A program made the translations under genes and the position numbers. From the NCBI GenBank assembly GCA_029256365.1, contig JAQSYB010000067.1, forward strand, positions 1 to 8,826: a stretch of 8,826 bases of DNA, given 5' to 3'. Origin of the DNA: Clostridia bacterium (GTDB lineage Bacteria; Bacillota; Clostridia; Lutisporales; Lutisporaceae). The notes under the pieces were generated by a model that saw nothing but the letters and a program-made list of their open reading frames with translations, ran no database searches and had not been told where the DNA came from. Of this stretch, positions 1 through 5,684 are shown in pieces (position 1 is the first letter of the stretch; every line of letters starts with the position of its first letter).

Positions 1-1
1 T

Positions 2-418
2 GGTAAGGCTCTGAAGCTTGAACCAAAAGATACGATTATTCCTAAATACGTAGATCCAATTCCGAAATGGGCGAGAGGCTATGTGAACATTACGTCGGAT
101 GAGGAAATATTCAAGGGGTATCCTTTTGGGTTCTTTAGACCTAGCAATAATATTACAAGGGAAGAAATGATTGCAGTTCTCGATAGAGCATTTGAATTAA
201 CTCTTGAGGATAAGAGCCTCGAGCTTCCTTTTACTGATAAAGATGAAATTGGATATTGGGCGGTAGAGCATGTAAAATCAGGCTATGAAGATAAGGTGAT
301 AACAGGCTATCCCGATAATACCTATAAGCCAAATAACAAGATTACAAGAGCAGAAGCATTTACAATTATCTGTAAACTGCTAAAATACCATGAAATCCAT
401 TTGCAAAAGGTTCAATAA
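2..418 (+). CDS. C-terminal end of an SLH-domain surface protein (5' partial)
   Basis: The frame is open from base 2 to a TAA at 416-418, giving 138 codons with no start in view, so the gene enters from the left. It reads as two S-layer homology modules. The first runs from about 'PIPKWARGYV' through 'GYPFGFFRPSNNITREEM'. The second runs from 'FTDKDEIGYWAVEHV' through 'ITGYPDNTYKPNNKITRAEA'. Each carries the conserved aromatic/Ala-rich helix, the GYP-x(5)-F/Y-[RK]-P segment and the ITR-[AE]-E motif that in this family contacts the pyruvylated secondary cell wall polymer. SLH modules usually come in threes at one terminus, and the residues before the first visible module look like the tail of an earlier one. 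I infer a cell-wall-anchored exported protein; the functional N-terminal part lies outside the window. The GTG at 83 is internal to a module and is not a credible start. Confidence 0.9.
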   Translation, partial: GKALKLEPKDTIIPKYVDPIPKWARGYVNITSDEEIFKGYPFGFFRPSNNITREEMIAVLDRAFELTLEDKSLELPFTDKDEIGYWAVEHVKSGYEDKVITGYPDNTYKPNNKITRAEAFTIICKLLKYHEIHLQKVQ

Positions 419-431
419 AATAGCATAAACT

Positions 432-457
432 GATAAGTAGGCAATTGTCTGCTTATC
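432..457. repeat. 9-bp inverted repeat hairpin behind the SLH gene
   Basis: Arms GATAAGTAG (432-440) and CTGCTTATC (449-457) pair with one G-U, around an 8-base loop. No T run follows, so it is not a classical intrinsic terminator. It lies 14 bases past the SLH stop codon and may protect the 3' end of the transcript. Confidence 0.5.
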
Positions 458-463
458 ACGACT

Positions 464-501
464 GAGGCATTCATTCCGGCTGGCTATGGTATGAATGCCT
501 C
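464..501. repeat. Perfect 11-bp inverted repeat behind the SLH gene
   Basis: GAGGCATTCAT (464-474) and ATGAATGCCTC (491-501) are perfect reverse complements separated by 16 bases. No T run follows on the plus strand. It is the second of three successive hairpins between the SLH gene and the next promoter; it could be an mRNA-stability element or the remnant of a small repeat. Confidence 0.6.
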
Positions 502-532
502 ACAAAGTTTCAAAAGAATCTACCTTGTTATT

Positions 533-557
533 AGCTCGGGCTTATGCCCGAGTTTTT
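533..557 (+). terminator. Rho-independent terminator of the SLH transcript
   Basis: A GC-rich 7-bp stem, CTCGGGC (535-541) and GCCCGAG (546-552), with a TTAT loop is followed directly by TTTTT. The stem can be lengthened by a G-T and an A-T pair. This is the only one of the three hairpins after the SLH gene with a proper T tract, and it isolates that gene from the DUF5305-like gene downstream. Confidence 0.88.
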
Positions 558-591
558 AATGTAGAATTCTTTATTTGTCATGTTTTAGGGA

Positions 592-614
592 ATAATGTTG
601 TCGACATAATGTTG
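592..614. promoter_or_regulatory. Direct repeat flanking a small palindrome upstream of the DUF5305-like gene
   Basis: The 9-mer ATAATGTTG occurs at 592-600 and again at 606-614, flanking TCGAC; the palindrome TGTCGACA (599-606) lies across the junction. This is in the 124-base stretch between the terminator and the next gene, where its promoter should be. I could not find a convincing -35/-10 pair, so a regulator-binding role is only a suggestion. Confidence 0.25.
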
Positions 615-681
615 CTTTGCATAGAAGGAAAAAAATAACTTTGGTTGAATTCTTATAGAAGTATATCTGGGGGGGAACTAA

Positions 682-1800
682 ATGAAAAAAAGTATAAATA
701 AAAGAGTAAAGATAGCTTTGATGCTAATGTTGCTTATTATAATTACTATTATGGCAGCCCTTATTTACTTAACTATTAAGAATCCAGGGGTAAGAGAAGA
801 GAAGATAACACTACTAAACTATAATAATAAGACGGAAATAAAGTATAAAGTTATTTTAAAACCAAATCCACTATATAGCGGTGATAGTCTTGAAGAAGAT
901 AAATTGTACTTAACTTCATATGTGGATAATATAAAAACGAATCTCCAATACGAATTTAGAGCAAATAAAGTTGTTGATATTCTGGGGGATTATGAAATTC
1001 TGGCTATTGTAGAAGGATATACAATTGAAGAAAAAAAAGTTAAAGTCATTTGGCAAAAGGAATTTACACTATTACCTAAAACTAATTTTAAAAGCAAAGA
1101 TGCAAATTTTTCAATAAATAAAGAAATAGTATTTCCTTTAGAAGAATATATCAACTTTGCTGCCCAGATAAGAGAGGCAACAGAACTGAACGTGCCAATA
1201 AATGCATCAGTTGTAATGAATGTAAGCCTGCAAGTCGAAGCTGGTAGCAATTTCATAGAAAAGAAGGTTGCTCCTTCTATTAATATACCCTTAGATAGCA
1301 AGTTTTTTGAAATTACGAAAAGCGGTATCGAAAACACTCCCGGAGCAATAGAAGAAACCAAGCAAATACCGCTGCCAGTGAACCAAAACCTTGTAATAGC
1401 CTATAGCACAGTATTGGGCCTTGCACTTTTAGCACTACTATATTTACTTGTTTTCGTGAAAGGCGATAAGCCTGTTGATATTTTCAAAAAGCAGCTCAAC
1501 AAGATATTCAAATCTCACGGTACTAGATTGGTAGCCATCAACAATGAAATAGGAACGACCTTTGGCATGTATTATAAGGTGAAATCCATTGAAGATCTTG
1601 TACGAATGGCTGATGAGCTTGGGAAGCCTATTATGTATCGATATAGCACTGACCCAAAGGAAATAACGAAGTTCTATATACATGATGACAAGTCGATGTT
1701 TTCCTTCAATTTAAAGGATATGCTAGCAGAAATGGATATGGAAGCCAGCGAAGCGGATAATTTAATACTAGAAAATTCTAAGGAAGTCCCAATGGAATAA
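682..1800 (+). CDS. Two-pass membrane protein, DUF5305-like, function unknown
   Basis: The product is 372 aa. The ATG at 682 follows a run of seven G (669-675) at a 6-base spacing, a strong ribosome site. A basic N-terminus leads into a hydrophobic segment at about residues 10-32. Then comes a mostly beta-predicted region of about 200 residues on the outside (33-236), a second membrane segment at about 237-259, and a charged C-terminal domain of about 110 residues presumably in the cytoplasm. This order, and an extracytoplasmic part starting 'Y.V.LKPNPLY', matches my memory of Pfam DUF5305, found in clostridia and archaea. No enzymatic motif is visible. It has its own ribosome site and is flanked by terminators, so it appears to be a single-gene unit. 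Family members are often near surface or secretion genes; the preceding gene here encodes an SLH protein. A role in envelope assembly or sensing is possible but unproven. Confidence 0.75.
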   Translation: MKKSINKRVKIALMLMLLIIITIMAALIYLTIKNPGVREEKITLLNYNNKTEIKYKVILKPNPLYSGDSLEEDKLYLTSYVDNIKTNLQYEFRANKVVDILGDYEILAIVEGYTIEEKKVKVIWQKEFTLLPKTNFKSKDANFSINKEIVFPLEEYINFAAQIREATELNVPINASVVMNVSLQVEAGSNFIEKKVAPSINIPLDSKFFEITKSGIENTPGAIEETKQIPLPVNQNLVIAYSTVLGLALLALLYLLVFVKGDKPVDIFKKQLNKIFKSHGTRLVAINNEIGTTFGMYYKVKSIEDLVRMADELGKPIMYRYSTDPKEITKFYIHDDKSMFSFNLKDMLAEMDMEASEADNLILENSKEVPME

Positions 1801-1803
1801 ACA

Positions 1804-1846
1804 AAATAAATGCCTGTAGAGAATCACTCTACAGGCATTATTTTAT
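1804..1846. terminator. Bidirectional terminator between convergent genes
   Basis: TGCCTGTAGAG (1811-1821) and CTCTACAGGCA (1827-1837) form a perfect 11-bp stem with a 5-base loop. A T-rich run (1838-1844) follows on the plus strand, and TTTATTTTGT follows on the minus strand. It serves the plus-strand membrane protein gene ending at 1800 and the minus-strand DsrE-like gene, whose stop codon lies within the T-rich flank. Confidence 0.9.
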
Positions 1847-2319
1847 ATAAACAGCTGCAAGTCTGAGCCCATGGCATCGGTTAAATAGTCCTTAGCTTCC
1901 TTGATTTCCAGCTCTGGAATCATTTCTTCCTGGGTTAAACCCATAATCTCCATAGACAATTTGCAGCCATAAAACTTCACATCTTTATTTAGTGCACCCT
2001 TGAGAAAAGCTGTCAAAGGAGGGGTATCGTCATCTTCCATCATCTCAATCAGCATTTTCTTACCGATGCCTGCAAAATTCATTTTTGATAGAGGCAAATC
2101 CTCTGGTCCTTTAGGAGTCATGATGCCAAACATCTTTTCGTACAAGGACTTATCTGCAAGCTTAAGCTTTTCAGGATCTCTAACCAATCCCAATCCCCAA
2201 AATGCAAAAAAAATACTAGCATCGATATCCATTGTTCTTGCAGTATTCACCAGCAGCAGTGCTGCCAGCGCTTTATCATACTCGCCGCTAAATAGCAGTA
2301 TGCTCATTTTCTTCTTCAT
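1843..2319 (-). CDS. DsrE/DsrF/DrsH-like sulfur-carrier family protein
   Basis: I chose the ATG at 2319, which gives 158 aa, because AAGGAGG precedes it at a proper distance; an in-frame ATG at 2346 would add nine residues but has no such site. The N-terminus 'MSILLFSGEYDKALAALLLVNTA' has the first-strand/helix pattern of the DsrE_2 branch (PF13686), followed by the 'IFFAFWGLGLV' strand. The conserved cysteine appears as 'KFYGCKLSMEIMGL', Cys119 in this numbering; in the family it is the likely persulfide-carrying residue. About 158 aa is a normal length. The upstream minus-strand gene is a cysteine desulfurase, and the 97-base gap has no strong terminator, so co-transcription is likely. I infer a cytoplasmic persulfide carrier or sulfur-trafficking protein; the acceptor is unknown. 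The family assignment is firmer than the role. Confidence 0.88.
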   Translation of the reverse strand: MKKKMSILLFSGEYDKALAALLLVNTARTMDIDASIFFAFWGLGLVRDPEKLKLADKSLYEKMFGIMTPKGPEDLPLSKMNFAGIGKKMLIEMMEDDDTPPLTAFLKGALNKDVKFYGCKLSMEIMGLTQEEMIPELEIKEAKDYLTDAMGSDLQLFI

Positions 2320-2390
2320 AGAAGCTCCTCCTTGGTTGTTTTTCATTGGATTATTGTATGCAGTTTAGTGGTTTTTATTACAGGAAGGTT

Positions 2391-2421
2391 TGTGGGCGGA
2401 CACATGGGTCCGCATCCTACA
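2391..2421. repeat. GC-rich REP-like hairpin at the 3' end of the desulfurase gene
   Basis: The core arms GCGGAC (2396-2401) and GTCCGC (2408-2413) enclose a 6-base loop. Outer TGTGG (2391-2395) can pair with CTACA (2417-2421) across a 3-base bulge, and this outer arm overlaps the desulfurase stop codon (TAG on the minus strand, 2417-2419). There is no adjacent T run on the minus strand. The GC-rich core stands out from the AT-rich surroundings and resembles dispersed palindromes found after genes in clostridial genomes. It may act as a weak terminator or as a 3'-end stabiliser between the two sulfur genes. Confidence 0.5.
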
Positions 2422-3748
2422 TTTCTGCGAATTTGTATTTGTTTATATAATAATCCTTTTTGTTGGTGATGTTGGTTAATGCTTTTATTAATGTATCTAC
2501 CTCTTTTGTCGTGTTGTAAAGTCCAAAGCTGATTCGCACCATGCCAGGGTGAGGCAAATCATCGTATTTTATTCTTCTTTTTATTTCCTTCTTAGAAATT
2601 CCTAATAGCTTTTGCACATAGGGCTGAGCGCAGAAGCAACCGCTTCGTACAGCGATGCCATATTCATAGGAGAGTATGGTTGCAACTACCTTATGATACA
2701 TATCCTTAATATTAAAGGTTATAATGCCCACTCTGTCACTGCTGTCCTCTGTATTTCCATAAAGCTGCAGCCCAGGTATCAACTTTAAGCGCTGCAAGGC
2801 GTATTCTGTCAATTCCTTTTCATTTTTCTCTATGTTACGCATGCCTATATTGTTAAGTACTTTAACGGACTCTACAAGAGTCATAACCCCTATCACATTT
2901 GGAGTGCCTGCTTCATCTCTTTCAGGTGCAGCAGCCCAACGAACAAAACTATGGGTTACCAAATCAATGGTTCCGCCACCCTTGTAATCAGGCTCTCCTC
3001 TGTCAAATACCTCCTTGGGTCCAATTAGCACGCCTATTCCAAAAGGTGCATACATTTTGTGTGCAGAGAAAACCAAGTAATCTATATGCTGTGGTGAGTT
3101 ATCTGGCTTTAGGTCCATTTCTGTGTGAGGCACAAGCTGTGCTCCATCAACGAGTATTTTGGCCTTGTAACGATGAGCCATTTCAGCTATTTCATAGATC
3201 GGATTTATATAGCCCGTAACATTAGAGGCCCCTGAGACAGCTACCAATTTTACGCGACCCTGGTATTTTCTTAATTTATATTCCAAGCTTTTCATAGACA
3301 ATCTGCCGTTGTAGTCTACTTCAACATAATCGACCTCATAATTATCTCTCCAAGGCAAGTCGTTGGAATGGTGCTCCATTTCAGAGGAAAGAACAACATT
3401 CTTCCTATTATATTGGCTATACAATCTGTTGGCTACCTTATTAATCGCTTCAGTTGTATTCTTAACATAAATTACAGTATTTGTAGCACAATCAGCTTTT
3501 ACAAAGTTTGCAATAATTTCTCGGGAATTATCATATAGATCGGAACAAAACTGAGACTTGTAGCCAGTGCCTCTATGAATAGAGGAATACCATGGGGAGA
3601 AATTGTTAATTGCTTGCAAAACAGCTGTAAAAGGAGGTGTTGTAGCTGCATTATCAAAATTAATTGCAGTTACATAATCTCCACTAGACAGGGGTACAGA
3701 GGTATTGACACCTACAATCAGACCTCTGAAATTTGCACTATTATCCAT
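2417..3748 (-). CDS. Class V aminotransferase, SufS/Csd-type cysteine desulfurase
   Basis: The ATG at 3748 (443 aa) is preferred over an in-frame GTG at 3763, because AGGTGAGGG lies 8 bases upstream of the ATG and spans that GTG. PLP-enzyme landmarks, in this numbering: 'NFDNAATTPP' near the N-terminus; 'EMEHHSN' (about 124-130), with the ring-stacking His; 'VDGAQ' (200-204); the Schiff-base Lys231 in 'SAHKMYAPFG'; and the active-site loop 'RSGCFCAQP', with Cys373 matching the SufS catalytic position and an extra Cys371 two residues before it. The C-terminal 'MVRISFGLYNTTKEVD' is typical. It would take sulfur from cysteine, giving alanine and an enzyme persulfide. It precedes the DsrE-like gene, an apparent sulfur acceptor. 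No SufU, IscU or thiouridylase is nearby, so the end product is open. About 30 residues precede the first conserved motif, somewhat longer than usual. A related cysteine lyase specificity is possible. Confidence 0.9.
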   Translation of the reverse strand: MDNSANFRGLIVGVNTSVPLSSGDYVTAINFDNAATTPPFTAVLQAINNFSPWYSSIHRGTGYKSQFCSDLYDNSREIIANFVKADCATNTVIYVKNTTEAINKVANRLYSQYNRKNVVLSSEMEHHSNDLPWRDNYEVDYVEVDYNGRLSMKSLEYKLRKYQGRVKLVAVSGASNVTGYINPIYEIAEMAHRYKAKILVDGAQLVPHTEMDLKPDNSPQHIDYLVFSAHKMYAPFGIGVLIGPKEVFDRGEPDYKGGGTIDLVTHSFVRWAAAPERDEAGTPNVIGVMTLVESVKVLNNIGMRNIEKNEKELTEYALQRLKLIPGLQLYGNTEDSSDRVGIITFNIKDMYHKVVATILSYEYGIAVRSGCFCAQPYVQKLLGISKKEIKRRIKYDDLPHPGMVRISFGLYNTTKEVDTLIKALTNITNKKDYYINKYKFAEM

Positions 3749-3853
3749 ACTTATTTCCCTCACCTATTCAAGAATTTTTGTACTTATTTACATATTATGC
3801 AGAAGAGGAAAAAAGGTTACGATTATGAACTAATATCACATTTTGTTAAATTA

Positions 3854-3862
3854 TGCTATTAT
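3854..3862 (+). promoter_or_regulatory. Candidate extended -10 promoter for the CapA-like gene
   Basis: TGCTATTAT fits the extended -10 pattern TGn-TATAAT with one mismatch. The -35 region 17 bases upstream (TATCAC) is poor, as is common for extended -10 promoters. Transcription from here would give a leader of about 60 bases before the start at 3931. On the minus strand the overlapping bases 3858-3863 read TATAAT, so the same patch could also serve the divergent desulfurase gene, though its -35 is weak too. Confidence 0.35.
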
Positions 3863-3870
3863 ATAGGCAA

Positions 3871-3904
3871 GGTATCTACAAGGAATTATTTTCTATCAGA
3901 TACC
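3871..3904. promoter_or_regulatory. Inverted repeat in the leader of the CapA-like gene
   Basis: GGTATCT (3871-3877) and AGATACC (3898-3904) are perfect reverse complements separated by 20 bases; CAAG (3868-3870 plus 3871) and CTTG (3908-3911) add loosely matching flanks. The element lies between the likely promoter and the ribosome site, where it could be a hairpin in the leader or an operator. Confidence 0.3.
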
Positions 3905-3930
3905 TAACTTGATAAATATGGGTGATGTGA

Positions 3931-5058
3931 TTGAATAGATTTAGATATATCTTATTGACAATGATATGTATAAGCATGACGGCATGCACTATGCAGCAGG
4001 AGCCGGTGATAGAAGCAGTAAACCCAAGCTCTGTAATTGCGCAGGAGCAAGAGCCTGAAGTCTTAGAAGCTACAGTATTGGCCGTTGGTGATATTATGTT
4101 TCATTTGCCGCAAGTGACGGAAGCTCGTACAGAGGAAGGCTATGACTTTGGGTTGTCCTTTGAGAAGATTAAGAACTACATAAGCAATGCAGATATTGCC
4201 ATTGCTAACTTTGAGACTACTGTAAATGAAAAAAAAGCCTTATCAGGCTTTCCTCGATTTAATTCACCTCCAGAAGTAGTGGAAGGAATCAGCGACACAG
4301 GCTTTGATATTATGGTAACAGCTAACAATCATTGCATGGACACTGGAGTGGAAGGTGCAGAGAATACTGCTGCCCTGATAAGAAAGAATAATATGATCCC
4401 TCTAGGTGCAGGGGTGGAAAACAAAAGCACTGTTATGGATGTAAATGGCATTCAGGTAGGGATACTAGCTTATACCACCAGTATAAATGGCTTGAGAGCG
4501 CCAGCAGGTTATGTGTGTATGGTGGATGAGGAACAAATAAAGAAGGATATTGAAGATATAAAAAGTAAAAGTGACTTTATCATTGTTTACATGCATGCAG
4601 GAGTAGAGTATAACAGAGATGTTGAAGTCGAAACTGCAAAGCTCTTTAGAAGTGTAGCGGATATGGGCGCTGATTGCGTATTGGGCAGTCACCCCCATGT
4701 AGCGCGAAAGTCTGAACTTTATCATACGAGAGGCAAAGAGGTACTGATTAACTATTCCATGGGAAACTTTTTATCGAATCAGAATGACAAATATACAGAC
4801 ATTGGCACCATGACTAGGCTTGTTATCACTAAACAAGGAGAAACGACGAGGCTTGGGGACTTTGAGATTGTTCCTACCTATAGGCTGAGGTTTAGAGATA
4901 CAGACGGCAAAACGAAAAGACGCATTATACCGACTTCTGAAATTGACAGCTATAGTCATATAAGCGAGGTTCAAAAGCTTTATATAAGAGAAGTCAGTAG
5001 AGAGGTAATGCAATATCTGAGCTCGGAAGAAAAAGCGGCATTTGTTGAAATTGAGTAG
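3931..5058 (+). CDS. CapA-family lipoprotein (PGA_cap metallophosphoesterase-like fold)
   Basis: The product is 375 aa. The start is the TTG at 3931, directly after an in-frame TGA, with GGGTGAT just upstream; earlier ATG and GTG codons are out of frame or run into a stop. Residues 1-19 are a lipoprotein signal: basic 'NRFR', a hydrophobic stretch, then 'SMTAC', so Cys19 would be lipidated. The position -3 residue is Met rather than the usual Leu. The mature domain shows the CapA pattern in order: 'VGDIMFH' (52-58), 'ANFETTV' (92-98), 'ANNHCMDTG' (131-139), 'YMHAGVEY' (220-227), 'GSHPHV' (252-257) and 'YSMGNF' (275-280). These His/Asp/Asn residues resemble metallophosphoesterase metal ligands. 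CapA is named from poly-gamma-glutamate capsule synthesis, but many homologues occur without CapB/CapC. None are seen here, so capsule synthesis should not be assumed. It is followed 30 bases later by the YgjP-like gene, probably in one operon. Confidence 0.92.
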   Translation: MNRFRYILLTMICISMTACTMQQEPVIEAVNPSSVIAQEQEPEVLEATVLAVGDIMFHLPQVTEARTEEGYDFGLSFEKIKNYISNADIAIANFETTVNEKKALSGFPRFNSPPEVVEGISDTGFDIMVTANNHCMDTGVEGAENTAALIRKNNMIPLGAGVENKSTVMDVNGIQVGILAYTTSINGLRAPAGYVCMVDEEQIKKDIEDIKSKSDFIIVYMHAGVEYNRDVEVETAKLFRSVADMGADCVLGSHPHVARKSELYHTRGKEVLINYSMGNFLSNQNDKYTDIGTMTRLVITKQGETTRLGDFEIVPTYRLRFRDTDGKTKRRIIPTSEIDSYSHISEVQKLYIREVSREVMQYLSSEEKAAFVEIE

Positions 5059-5088
5059 GATTCGCAACAGAGATATAGGAGATTGGTC

Positions 5089-5589
5089 ATGAAGGAAGGA
5101 AAAAGCATCTTGTATAGAGGGCAAGAATATGAGGTAAGACTCATAGCCTATGCCGGTAAATCAGCACAAATAATATTTAGAGAAGATAAGTTTAATATTT
5201 ATTTAAACAATAAGTTAAGTGGAGGCAAATTACAGTCAGAAGCCTTACAGCAGTTGAAGCAATGGATGGTAGAGAAGGCAGAGGAAGAGATAAAACAGAG
5301 AGCAAAAGAGTTTGGCATGATAATAGGAGTTCATTATAATCATATCAGAATAAAGGATACCAAGACCCGATGGGGCAGCTGCTCTAGTAAAGGCAATCTT
5401 AATTTTAACTTTAGAATCCTAATGGCGCCTAAGGAAGTAATGGATTATATCATCGTTCATGAGCTTTGCCATTTAAAGCAAATGAATCATAGCAAGGCAT
5501 TTTGGAATGAAGTTGCACAGTATATGCCTGATTATTCAATCCACAAAGAATGGTTGAAGGCAAATGGAAGAACATTATATGTATTATAG
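5089..5589 (+). CDS. YgjP/SprT-like zinc metallopeptidase (PF01863 family)
   Basis: The ATG at 5089 (166 aa) is preferred because AGGAG (5077-5081) lies 7 bases upstream; an in-frame TTG at 5083 lies too close to that site. The N-terminal half is the beta/helical part common to the family. The C-terminal half carries 'TRWGSCSSKGNLNFN' (about 93-107) and the zinc site 'VHELCHLKQMNHSKAFW': HExxH at 124-128 and a third ligand His134 five residues later. Glu125 would be the catalytic base. The length suits stand-alone YgjP-type proteins. There is no signal peptide, so it should be cytoplasmic. It follows the CapA-like gene by 30 bases and precedes a terminator, so the two form a likely operon. 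Substrates of this family are poorly known; some members sit with restriction enzymes, but none is present here. Confidence 0.93.
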   Translation: MKEGKSILYRGQEYEVRLIAYAGKSAQIIFREDKFNIYLNNKLSGGKLQSEALQQLKQWMVEKAEEEIKQRAKEFGMIIGVHYNHIRIKDTKTRWGSCSSKGNLNFNFRILMAPKEVMDYIIVHELCHLKQMNHSKAFWNEVAQYMPDYSIHKEWLKANGRTLYVL

Positions 5590-5593
5590 TAGG

Positions 5594-5613
5594 GGACGCT
5601 GCCTACAGCGTCC
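5594..5613. repeat. GC-rich 8-bp palindrome just after the YgjP-like gene
   Basis: GGACGCTG (5594-5601) and CAGCGTCC (5606-5613) pair perfectly around CCTA. The element starts 4 bases after the stop codon and has no T run. Like the hairpin at 2391-2421 it is a GC-rich palindrome placed directly at a gene's 3' end, so both may belong to a dispersed REP-like class or stabilise the mRNA. Confidence 0.5.
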
Positions 5614-5630
5614 AGCAGGTAAAAATATAT

Positions 5631-5656
5631 AAAAGGAAGGCTATGCCTTCCTTTTT
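5631..5656. terminator. Bidirectional terminator between convergent operons
   Basis: AAAAGGAAGGC (5631-5641) and GCCTTCCTTTT (5645-5655) form an 11-bp stem with a TAT loop. The plus strand ends in a T run through 5656. The minus strand continues into ATATATTTTT (5630 to 5621). It ends both the CapA/YgjP transcript and the minus-strand FMN-binding lipoprotein transcript. Confidence 0.9.
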
Positions 5657-5684
5657 GTGTGCAGTTATTCCTGCGTATTTACTA

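Noticed and set aside
592..614. LexA/SOS box at the TGTCGACA palindrome
   Set aside because: It does not fit the Gram-positive GAAC-N4-GTTC LexA consensus, and the downstream gene has no link to DNA repair.
990..1361. Minus-strand open frame of 123 codons inside the DUF5305-like gene
   Set aside because: It lies wholly opposite a well-supported gene, has no ribosome site, and its sequence has no family features.
2000..2368. Plus-strand open frame opposite the DsrE-like gene
   Set aside because: It is a shadow of the DsrE-family gene, which has a clear motif set and ribosome site on the other strand.
3931..5058. Calling the CapA-like gene part of a poly-gamma-glutamate capsule operon
   Set aside because: No CapB ligase, CapC or transferase is adjacent, and CapA-fold lipoproteins are common outside capsule loci.
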